A DNA stretch of 64,000 bases from Mycobacterium simulans (GTDB lineage Bacteria > Actinomycetota > Actinomycetes > Mycobacteriales > Mycobacteriaceae), in assembly GCF_900232995.1 (NCBI RefSeq), contig NZ_OCVX01000003.1, forward strand, positions 9,186 through 73,185, written 5' to 3'. The translations under genes and the position numbers were made by a program. The first letter of the stretch is position 1, and the number at the start of each line of letters is the position of its first letter. Below are positions 57,484-64,000 of the stretch, piece by piece. Under the pieces are notes generated by a model. The model was not told where the DNA came from, searched no databases, and saw only the letters and a program-made list of their open reading frames with translations.

Positions 57484-58320
57484 ATGGAAAAGGGCTTGAA
57501 AAGGGAATTAGCCTTTGCGGTGGCGGCACTTATCGTGACCGTCTCGCCATTAGCCGCATGCACAAACCAGCGCAGCAGTCAGCCCGCCACGTCACCACCC
57601 GCCGCCGGAGCCCCGCCCGGCACGGAGAGGATGACCACGCAGTTGAAGAGCGCCAACGGGACCCTAGTCGCCAACGCCACCATCGATTTCGCGAACGGCT
57701 ACGCGACGCTGACCTTGGAAACGGTCCCCAACCAGATCCTGACCCCCGGTTTCCACGGGCTCCATATCCACTCGGTGGGCAAATGCGAGGCCAATTCGGT
57801 TGCCCCGACAGGAGGCACGGCCGGGGACTTCAACTCCGCCGGAGGCCATTTCCAGGTGCCGGGTCACACTGGCTATCCATCCAGTGGCGACCTGACTTCA
57901 TTGGAAGTGCGTTCCGACGGCTCGGCGAAACTCGTCACTACGACAAACTCGTTCACCGCCGCGGACCTGAGAAATAGCTCGGGTACCGCACTGATCATTC
58001 ACCAGGACCCGGATAACTTCGGCAACATACCCACCGCCCGCTACACCCAAAAGAACGGCGCACCGGGACCGGATGAAGAGACGCTAGCCACTGGTGATTC
58101 GGGTAAGCGGATGGCCTGCGGTGTGATTGCCGCGGCGACCACGACGACGACCTCGCCCACCACTGAGACACCCACCGGCACCACGATCACCACAACGACC
58201 GCCGTGCCACCGCCGTCCACGAGCACGAGCACGAGCACCGTCACGGTCACCAGCGTCCCGACCACGACGACCACGCCGACCAAGACCGTAACGACGCCCA
58301 GCCTTCCGCCCGGCAGCTGA
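57484..58320 (+). CDS. SodC-like Cu-superoxide dismutase lipoprotein with a Thr/Pro tail
   Basis: A 278-residue lipoprotein: signal peptide with lipobox LAAC (Cys26). The SOD domain has the copper ligands HIH in [16 protein letters not shown] in [13 protein letters not shown] and the late His in [11 protein letters not shown]. The disulphide cysteines are in GKCE and MACGV. After it come 60 residues made almost entirely of Thr, Pro, Ser and Val ([14 protein letters not shown] and so on), probably a surface spacer and a substrate for O-mannosylation. M. tuberculosis SodC (Rv0432) lies elsewhere and lacks this tail; one His of its HYH pair is Gln here. It should remove extracellular superoxide. 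Confidence 0.9.
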   Translation: MEKGLKRELAFAVAALIVTVSPLAACTNQRSSQPATSPPAAGAPPGTERMTTQLKSANGTLVANATIDFANGYATLTLETVPNQILTPGFHGLHIHSVGKCEANSVAPTGGTAGDFNSAGGHFQVPGHTGYPSSGDLTSLEVRSDGSAKLVTTTNSFTAADLRNSSGTALIIHQDPDNFGNIPTARYTQKNGAPGPDEETLATGDSGKRMACGVIAAATTTTTSPTTETPTGTTITTTTAVPPPSTSTSTSTVTVTSVPTTTTTPTKTVTTPSLPPGS

Positions 58321-58336
58321 CGCCTGCCTCGGCAGG

Positions 58337-58384
58337 AGCTGCTAAAGCCCCCGAAATCTGCCGATTTCGGGGGCTTTAGCAGCT
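58337..58384. terminator. Perfect bidirectional hairpin terminator
   Basis: Perfect 22-bp arms (58337-58358 and 58363-58384) with the loop tgcc, containing gcccccgaaatc. It sits between the convergent SodC-like and groEL1 genes. The stem is GC-rich with no clear T-run, as is common in mycobacteria. Confidence 0.85.
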
Positions 58385-58399
58385 GCTCGCGCCAACCAG

Positions 58400-60013
58400 C
58401 TAGTGAGCGTGCCCGTGGTGGTGATCGTCTTCTGCCTTGGCGGGCTTGTCGACAACGGCCGTCTCGGTGGTGAGAACCATACGCGCCACCGACGAGGCGT
58501 TGAGCACCGCTGACCTGGTCACCTTGACCGGGTCGACGATACCGTCGGCGGCCAAGTCGCCGTACCTCAAGCTGCTCGCGTTCAGGCCGTGACCGGCGGG
58601 TAGCTCGCTGACCTTGTTGACCACGACCGATCCGTCCAGCCCCGCGTTGACAGCGATCCAGTACAGCGGCGCGGCCAGGGCGTCGACGAAGACGTCGACC
58701 CCGAGCGCCTCGTCACCCGTCAGCGACCCACGCAGGTCCTTGAGCACCTTGCGGGCCTGGATCAGCGCGGATCCACCGCCGGCGACGATGCCCTCCTCGA
58801 CCGCGGCCTTGGCGGCAGCCACGGCATCCTCGACGCTTTCCTTGCGCTCTTTCAGCGCGGTCTCGGTGGCCGCGCCCACCTTGATTACGGCTACCCCGCC
58901 GGCGAGCTTGGCCAGCCGTTCGCCGAGCTTTTCGCGATCCCAGTCCGAGTCGCTAGCCTCGATCTCGGCCCGCAGGTGCTTGATGCGGTTGGCGACGGCA
59001 TCCGCGGGGCCGCCACCGTCGACGATGATGGTGTCGTCCTTGGTGACCACCACGCGCCGGGCCGATCCCATGACCTCAAGGCCGACCTCCCGCAGCAGGT
59101 GACCGGCGTCGGGACTGACCACCTCGCCGCCGGTGACCACCGCCAGGTCCTGAAGGAATGCCTTGCGCCGGTCGCCGAAGTACGGCGACTTGACCGCGAC
59201 CGCTTTCAGCGTCTTGCGGATGGAGTTGACGACCAGCGTCGCCAGCGCCTCGCCCTCGACGTCTTCGGCGATGATCACCAACGGCTTGCCCGCTTCGGCG
59301 ACCTTCTCGAGCAAGGGCAGCAGGTCCGGCAGTGAGCTGATCTTGTCTTGATGCAACAGGATCAACGGATCCTCGAGGACGGCTTCCTGGGAGTCGAAAT
59401 CGGTCACGAAATATGCCGACAGGAACCCCTTGTCGAAGCCGACGCCCTCGGTGAACTCCAGCTCCGTGCTCAGCGTCGAGGACTCTTCGACGCTGACCAC
59501 GCCATCGTGGCCGACCTTGCTCATCGCCTCGCCGACGAGCTCGCCGATCTGCTCGTCGCGCGAAGATACCGTCGCCACCTGCGCGATGGCTTCCTTGCCG
59601 GACACCGGTGTGGCCGAGGCCAGCAGCGCCTCGGACACGGCGTCGGCGGCCTTGCCGATCCCCGAGCCGAGCGCGATGGGATTGGCGCCGGCAGCCAACA
59701 GGCGCAGACCGCCCTTGACCAGCGCTTGCGCCAGTACGGTCGCGGTGGTGGTGCCGTCACCGGCGACGTCGTTGGTCTTGGTGGCCACCGATTTCACCAG
59801 CTGGGCACCCAGGTTCTCAAACGGGTCTTCCAGGTCAATCTCCCGAGCGACGGTGACGCCGTCGTTGGTCACCGTGGGCCCGCCGAACGACTTGGCCAGC
59901 ACCACATGCCGACCGCGCGGCCCCAGCGTCACTCGCACCGTGTCGGCGAGCTTGTCCATGCCCGCCTCCATGGCGCGACGCGCGGTTTCGTCGTACTCAA
60001 TAAGTTTGCTCAT
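58400..60013 (-). CDS. groL1: Chaperonin GroEL1 (Cpn60.1)
   Basis: A 537-residue chaperonin 60. It starts [59 protein letters not shown]. The ATP-binding [13 protein letters not shown] lies near 85-97. The C-terminus DDHHHGHAH is histidine-rich, the hallmark of mycobacterial GroEL1 rather than the GGM tail of GroEL2. In mycobacteria GroEL1 is dispensable and has been linked to mycolate synthesis in biofilms, and the His tail to metal binding. It follows groES by 95 bases, under the CIRCE element. Confidence 0.97.
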   Translation of the reverse strand: MSKLIEYDETARRAMEAGMDKLADTVRVTLGPRGRHVVLAKSFGGPTVTNDGVTVAREIDLEDPFENLGAQLVKSVATKTNDVAGDGTTTATVLAQALVKGGLRLLAAGANPIALGSGIGKAADAVSEALLASATPVSGKEAIAQVATVSSRDEQIGELVGEAMSKVGHDGVVSVEESSTLSTELEFTEGVGFDKGFLSAYFVTDFDSQEAVLEDPLILLHQDKISSLPDLLPLLEKVAEAGKPLVIIAEDVEGEALATLVVNSIRKTLKAVAVKSPYFGDRRKAFLQDLAVVTGGEVVSPDAGHLLREVGLEVMGSARRVVVTKDDTIIVDGGGPADAVANRIKHLRAEIEASDSDWDREKLGERLAKLAGGVAVIKVGAATETALKERKESVEDAVAAAKAAVEEGIVAGGGSALIQARKVLKDLRGSLTGDEALGVDVFVDALAAPLYWIAVNAGLDGSVVVNKVSELPAGHGLNASSLRYGDLAADGIVDPVKVTRSAVLNASSVARMVLTTETAVVDKPAKAEDDHHHGHAH

Positions 60014-60108
60014 CAGGCTCCTCCAACCGGGCCAGCCCGGGTATAAACGCGAGCCGCCCCGGAAATCACCCGCGGTGAAACGCGGGGATCGCCGGGGCGG
60101 AACACGGG

Positions 60109-60411
60109 TTACTTGGAAACGACAGCCAGCACGTCGCGTGCCGACAGGATCAGGTATTCCTCACCGCCGTACTTGATCTCGGTGCCGCCGTACTTGCTGT
60201 AGATGACGGTGTCACCCTCGGCCACGTCCAGCGGGATCCGCTTCTCGCCGTCCTCGTCCCACCGGCCGGGGCCGACTGCGACGACGGTGCCCTCCTGGGG
60301 CTTCTCCTTGGCGGTGTCAGGAATGACCAGACCGGACGCGGTCGTGGTCTCGGCCTCGTTGGCCTGCACGAGAATCTTGTCCTCGAGTGGCTTGATGTTC
60401 ACCTTCGCCAC
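60109..60411 (-). CDS. groS: Co-chaperonin GroES
   Basis: A 100-residue co-chaperonin. The mobile loop is [25 protein letters not shown] (about 17-41), and the roof loop is [19 protein letters not shown]. Translation starts at GTG 60411, as in M. tuberculosis. It caps GroEL rings. It is the first gene of the heat-inducible groES-groEL1 operon. Confidence 0.97.
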   Translation of the reverse strand: MAKVNIKPLEDKILVQANEAETTTASGLVIPDTAKEKPQEGTVVAVGPGRWDEDGEKRIPLDVAEGDTVIYSKYGGTEIKYGGEEYLILSARDVLAVVSK

Positions 60412-60552
60412 GATTTGGAGCCTCCACTAGTTAGAGTTGGCGGTCGGTCCGGGGCTTGCCCCGAACCGTCCGAATTACCAGGTGATTCGGCATTCTTCCG
60501 TGCCCTCGCGCCGTCGTCGCGGGTGCCGACACAAGGGTCGTCCGATTGCCAC

Positions 60553-60579
60553 CTAGCACTCTATACATGAGAGTGCTAG
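60553..60579 (-). promoter_or_regulatory. CIRCE operator (HrcA site) upstream of groES
   Basis: ctagcactc - 9 bases - gagtgctag, matching the CIRCE consensus TTAGCACTC-N9-GAGTGCTAA except for the terminal T/A pair. The right arm continues as gagtgctagcactc, so an extra overlapping half-site reaches 60584. Confidence 0.92.
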
Positions 60580-60690
60580 CACTCAAGGGCACCCCGCTGC
60601 TTCCCGTGCTGCTTCCGCGAATGTGCACAGTTGCACGCATAGTTGCGGCGTGTCGCGCGCAGACACGCACGCTCGCGGCGGTGGGTGGAG

Positions 60691-61734
60691 CTACCCGACC
60701 TGCCCCTGCACCACCGGCAGGCCCGGGTCGCTGGGCACGTCCAACGGAGACGGCGGCGCCGCTGCGGCCACCAGATGTGCGGCGAATGCGGCGATCATCG
60801 CCCCGTTGTCGGTGCAGAGCCGGGGCCGGGGAATGCGCAGCGTTAGGCCGGCCGCGGCGCACCGTTGGGTTGCCAGTTCGCGCAGCCGCGAGTTGGCGGC
60901 CACTCCCCCCGCGATCAGCAGGGTTGACACCCCGAGTGCGGTGGCCGCGCGCACCGCCTTCATGGTCAACACGTCGGCGACGGCCTCCTGGAACCCGGCC
61001 GCGACATCGGAAGGCCGGAAGTCCGGATGACTTTCCACATAGCGCGCGACGGCGGTCTTCAGGCCCGAGAAGCTGAAGGCATAGGGGTCATCGGCCGGAC
61101 CGGTCATGCCGCGCGGAAACACTGGGATCTCTGCGGCCTCCCGGCCGCAGGTGCGGGCCAGGTCGTCGAGCACCTTGCCGCCGGGGTAGCCCAGGCCCAG
61201 CAGCCGCGCCACCTTGTCGTAGGCCTCGCCGGCGGCGTCGTCAACGGTGCTGCCCAGCTCCACGATCGGCTCGCCGAGCGAACGTACGTGTAGCAGATGC
61301 GTGTGCCCGCCCGACACCAATAGCGCCACACACTCGGGCAGCGGTCCGTGTTCGTACACGTCGGCGGCCAGATGGCCACCCAAGTGGTTGACGGCGTAGA
61401 ACGGCACCCCCCAGGCGGCCGAATACGCCTTGGCCGCAGCCACTCCCACCAGCAGGGCGCCGGCAAGCCCAGGCCCGATAGTGGCCGCGACAACGTCGGG
61501 CCGCTGCAGGCCGGCCGCCGCGAGCGCACGCCGCATCGCGGGGCCCAGCGCCTCCAGATGCGCCCGGGAGGCTATCTCGGGCACCACACCGCCGAACCGC
61601 GTATGTTCGTCGACGCTGGACGCCACCTCGTCCGCCAACAATGTCACCGTGGCCCCGACACCGGTGCCGTCCAGGCGCGCGATGCCGACTCCCGTTTCGT
61701 CGCAAGAGGTTTCGATGGCCAGGATGGTCGTCAT
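60691..61734 (-). CDS. tsaD: tRNA threonylcarbamoyladenosine transferase TsaD (Gcp)
   Basis: A 347-residue ASKHA-fold enzyme that completes t6A at position 37 of ANN-decoding tRNAs. ATG 61734 ([18 protein letters not shown]) overlaps rimI by 4 bases; the open frame upstream is shadow. The metal-binding HxxxH is in [12 protein letters not shown] (about 112-123), SGGHTHLL binds the nucleotide, and the C-terminal [11 protein letters not shown] is conserved. It forms an operon with tsaE, tsaB and rimI. Confidence 0.96.
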   Translation of the reverse strand: MTTILAIETSCDETGVGIARLDGTGVGATVTLLADEVASSVDEHTRFGGVVPEIASRAHLEALGPAMRRALAAAGLQRPDVVAATIGPGLAGALLVGVAAAKAYSAAWGVPFYAVNHLGGHLAADVYEHGPLPECVALLVSGGHTHLLHVRSLGEPIVELGSTVDDAAGEAYDKVARLLGLGYPGGKVLDDLARTCGREAAEIPVFPRGMTGPADDPYAFSFSGLKTAVARYVESHPDFRPSDVAAGFQEAVADVLTMKAVRAATALGVSTLLIAGGVAANSRLRELATQRCAAAGLTLRIPRPRLCTDNGAMIAAFAAHLVAAAAPPSPLDVPSDPGLPVVQGQVG

Positions 61735-62207
61735 GTCGCGCCCCCCGGATCCCGTCGCATGGTGTAGGCGTCGGCGCCGCTGATCCGGTAGTAGCGCTTG
61801 CGCAGGCCTATTTGCTCGAATCCCATGCTGCGGTACAGCGCGATCGCGGCTTCGTTGTCGGTGCGGACCTCCAGAAAGACGGCACCGCCGTCGGCGAAGT
61901 CCAACAGTTCGGTGAGCAGCCGGCGCCCGATGCCCTGGCCCTGGTATTCCGCGTCGACGCCAATGGTGTGCACCTCGTACTCGAACGGCGGCGTGCGGCC
62001 CAGTCGCGAGATGCCGGCGTAGCCGACGAGCTGACCGGCGCAGCGTGCGCCCACGTAGTGGTTGCGGGCGCTGGCCAACTCGCGTTTGAACGCGACCGCG
62101 GGCCACGGGTCGTCGCCGTCGAACAGCTGGGCCTCCAGCTGGGCACACCGGTCGGCGTCCGCGCGCGTCAAGGCGCCGATGGTGCCCGGTTCGGTATGGG
62201 CGGTCAT
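61731..62207 (-). CDS. rimI: Ribosomal protein N-acetyltransferase RimI (GNAT)
   Basis: A 158-residue GNAT acetyltransferase. The acetyl-CoA loop is [18 protein letters not shown] (about 89-106). The C-terminal [18 protein letters not shown] is also typical. RimI acetylates N-terminal amines, classically ribosomal protein S18. It overlaps tsaB and tsaD by 4 bases each and has the same length as Rv3420c. Confidence 0.95.
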   Translation of the reverse strand: MTAHTEPGTIGALTRADADRCAQLEAQLFDGDDPWPAVAFKRELASARNHYVGARCAGQLVGYAGISRLGRTPPFEYEVHTIGVDAEYQGQGIGRRLLTELLDFADGGAVFLEVRTDNEAAIALYRSMGFEQIGLRKRYYRISGADAYTMRRDPGGAT

Positions 62208-62830
62208 GCGCGAGCCGCCAATGGCTTGGCATCGGGCCGACGCAGATACAGCGCCACCAGTGGCGCCGGCTCCTCAGACCAGTCCGAGACCGCGGCTACC
62301 AAGCCGCCTGGTGTCGGGTAAACCGGCTCGATGTGCGGCAGGTCGAACAGCGCCGCGTGCTCGGGGGAACCGGCAACCGCTCGCGCCGGGCCGGGGTCGA
62401 CGTCGCCCGGGGCATTGACCGCCGGCCCGTCGGTGCGGACACCGTCGCGGTAACGCGCCCAATAGATCTCACGCCGGCGCGCGTCGGTGACCACCAGCGT
62501 GTCACCTGAGGTTTGCCCACCGATGGCGTCCAGGCTGCAGACGCCGTACACCGGGATGCCCAATGCATGCCCGTACGCTGCGGCGGTAGCCATGCCGGCC
62601 CGCAGACCGGTGAACGGGCCAGGGCCGCAGCCCACCACGACCGCGGCTAGGTCGGCCATCTCCAAGTCGGCATCGGCAAGCGCGGCAAGCACATTGGGTG
62701 TCAGCCTTTCGGCATGTGCTCGGGCGTCGATGGTGACGCGCTGCGCCAGTACGTCGAGATCATCACCAACGATGCCGGCCGTGACTGCCGGAGTCGAGGT
62801 GTCGAGGGCCAGAACAATGCGCACGCTCAT
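62204..62830 (-). CDS. tsaB: TsaB, t6A biosynthesis partner of TsaD
   Basis: A 208-residue ASKHA-fold protein. It starts [21 protein letters not shown] at ATG 62830. The conserved [22 protein letters not shown] lies near 68-89. TsaB lacks the metal-binding site of TsaD and works as a scaffold with TsaD and TsaE. It overlaps tsaE by 4 bases. It matches Rv3421c (211 residues). Confidence 0.95.
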   Translation of the reverse strand: MSVRIVLALDTSTPAVTAGIVGDDLDVLAQRVTIDARAHAERLTPNVLAALADADLEMADLAAVVVGCGPGPFTGLRAGMATAAAYGHALGIPVYGVCSLDAIGGQTSGDTLVVTDARRREIYWARYRDGVRTDGPAVNAPGDVDPGPARAVAGSPEHAALFDLPHIEPVYPTPGGLVAAVSDWSEEPAPLVALYLRRPDAKPLAARA

Positions 62831-63285
62831 GTGCCCCACTCCCAGCTGGCGATCCTGGTGTCGGAGTGGCTGATTCGCTCTAGTCGGATGTCGAGGTGCC
62901 GCTCGGAGAGGCGTTCGGCTAACCCCTCGCCCCACTCCACCACGACGACCGCGTCTTGCAGATCCGTGTCGAGGTCCAGCGAATCCAGCTCGCCGAGCAG
63001 ATCGGCTCGTTGATGGTCCAAGAGTCGGTAGACGTCGACGTGAATCATCGCCGGGGAGCCCGGCCGGCGCGGCGGATGCACCCGCGCCAGCACGTACGTT
63101 GGCGATGTGACCGGGCCATCGACATCCATCGCTGCGGCAATTCCCTTGGCCAGCACCGTTTTTCCGGCGCCGAGCGGGCCGGAGAGCACCACCACATCGC
63201 CGGCGCGCAATTGCTCACCCAGCCGGGACCCCAGCGCCACGGTGTCCTCGACGCGTTCGAGAGTCGCGCTGCCTCCCTTACCCAC
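62827..63285 (-). CDS. tsaE: tRNA t6A ATPase TsaE
   Basis: A 152-residue P-loop ATPase. Walker A is GPLGAGKTVLAKG (about 35-47). SPTYVLARVH and the Walker-B-like VVVVEWGEGL follow, all TsaE features. It drives turnover of the TsaB-TsaD complex. It is slightly shorter than I recall for Rv3422c (168), so an upstream start inside the hydrolase gene is possible. It overlaps the hydrolase gene by 8 bases. Confidence 0.93.
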   Translation of the reverse strand: MGKGGSATLERVEDTVALGSRLGEQLRAGDVVVLSGPLGAGKTVLAKGIAAAMDVDGPVTSPTYVLARVHPPRRPGSPAMIHVDVYRLLDHQRADLLGELDSLDLDTDLQDAVVVVEWGEGLAERLSERHLDIRLERISHSDTRIASWEWGT

Positions 63286-64000
63286 GGCGCCGGAACCGTT
63301 CCCGGAATCGCCGGTATCGCAGCGTCATCTTGCCCGGAAGAGCCCGCTCGACGAGCCGGATCAGCCCGTCGTTGATGGCCTCGGGCTTGTCCAGCAGCGC
63401 AAGGTGACTGGCCCCCTCGACGATCACCAATTCGGACAGCGGCAGCGACGCGGCCATCTTTCTGGAGTATTCGTCGGGAGTGAGCAGGTCGTGGTTGCCG
63501 CAGGCGATCAGGGTCGGGATCCGCAGCAGCGTCCACAGCCCGGCGGTTTCGTCGTGGTTTTCCAGTGCGCTCAGGAAGCCCAGCAGGGTCGCGATCGGGG
63601 TGGCGTTCATCATCCGCTGGGAGAACGCGTCCAGGCTTCGGCTGACCTCTAGGTCGCTGTAGGACGCGGCCCGCAGGATCGGGCCGATCAGTGACCGGGA
63701 TACGTTGCGGCCACGGTGCACCAGCTTGGGCGCGGACCTGGCAGCAAACCGGACGGCGTCTAGTGCCGGGTTTTTCAGGAACTCACCCAGCGGTGAGCGC
63801 GTAACGCCTTCCGCGGCTGAGGAAATCAGCGCGGCGCCAATGATCCTGCGGCCATACAGCTCGGGGAATTGCCGGGCATGCGACAGCACAGTCATGCCGC
63901 CCATCGAGTGGCCGACCAACACGATCGGCCCACTCGGCGCGGTCGCCCGCAAGACGGTTTCCAAGTCCTGGCCTAGCTGGGTCAGCGTGTAGGACTCGGG
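63278..64000 (-). CDS. Alpha/beta hydrolase (5' partial)
   Basis: At least 240 residues of an alpha/beta hydrolase; the N-terminus is beyond the window edge, since the frame is open to base 64000. The nucleophile elbow is VLVGHSMGGMTVL. The acid is probably the Asp in CGNHDLLTPDEYS and the catalytic His is in VEGASHLALLDKPEAI. It heads into the tsaE-tsaB-rimI-tsaD operon with an 8-base overlap. The substrate is unknown. Confidence 0.88.
   Translation of the reverse strand, partial: PESYTLTQLGQDLETVLRATAPSGPIVLVGHSMGGMTVLSHARQFPELYGRRIIGAALISSAAEGVTRSPLGEFLKNPALDAVRFAARSAPKLVHRGRNVSRSLIGPILRAASYSDLEVSRSLDAFSQRMMNATPIATLLGFLSALENHDETAGLWTLLRIPTLIACGNHDLLTPDEYSRKMAASLPLSELVIVEGASHLALLDKPEAINDGLIRLVERALPGKMTLRYRRFRERFRRRG

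Overview
The window looks like chromosomal DNA of a slow-growing, high-GC Mycobacterium close to the M. tuberculosis complex but not M. tuberculosis itself. Most of it follows the M. tuberculosis H37Rv order from about Rv3360 to Rv3422c, and many products (MfpA, OtsB2, HtdY, CmaA1, ChoD, GuaB2, SigD, WhiB3, GroEL1) can be aligned by eye to the H37Rv proteins. The differences are large: the block I recall as Rv3373-Rv3383c (with the tuberculosinol genes) is absent, as are idsA1 and vapBC47. Several genes are extra or relocated: an FHA-ABC transporter, an SDR, a PhoU-like gene plus an antigen-85 paralogue, a cold-shock gene, a glycosyltransferase and a methyltransferase, a PPE gene and a second SodC-like lipoprotein. 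All homology statements come from recall and motif reading, not a database search.

Layout. 0-7 kb: FHA-ABC transporter (cut by the left edge), small FHA protein, and the mfp conservon (pentapeptide MfpA, small GTPase, DUF742, roadblock protein, large sensor kinase). 7-11 kb: trmL, PE_PGRS debris and a frameshifted PE_PGRS gene. 10.5-18.7 kb: nitroreductase, PPOX-fold protein, SDR, SOS polymerase DnaE2 with a LexA box, a TGS-like acyltransferase, and otsB2. 18.8-21.8 kb: a second PE_PGRS with a 153-bp tandem repeat, and vapBC. 21.8-27.4 kb: lipid and nucleoside genes htdY, lpqD, acrA1, cmaA1, iunH. 27.6-29.3 kb: PhoU-like and Ag85-like insertion. 29.3-32.2 kb: imuA'-imuB mutasome with its own LexA box. 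32.2-39.5 kb: phytoene synthase, methyltransferase, guaA, then cold-shock protein, beta-phosphoglucomutase and GH65 phosphorylase.

39.6-45.2 kb is the most interesting part. Two IdeR-like iron boxes face inward on four convergent genes: aminotransferase plus glycosyltransferase on the + strand, and flavoprotein plus zinc-knuckle methyltransferase on the - strand. An N-formyltransferase that has lost its normal start codon lies next to them. This looks like an iron-starvation amino-sugar pathway that is more complete than the Rv3402c-Rv3404c set recalled from M. tuberculosis.

45.4-64 kb: TetR and alkylsulfatase with paired operators, choD, guaB3-guaB2, rsdA-sigD, a roughly 2-kb PPE insertion flanked by 27-bp direct repeats in front of whiB3, a SodC-like lipoprotein, a perfect bidirectional terminator, groEL1-groES with a CIRCE operator, and the tsaE-tsaB-rimI-tsaD tRNA-modification operon. 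Some features look like assembly problems: a perfect 70-bp palindrome at base 1, a G20 tract with frame loss in the first PE_PGRS, and two compensating frameshifts in the Rv3395A homologue. No tRNA, rRNA, CRISPR array or intact insertion sequence was seen.
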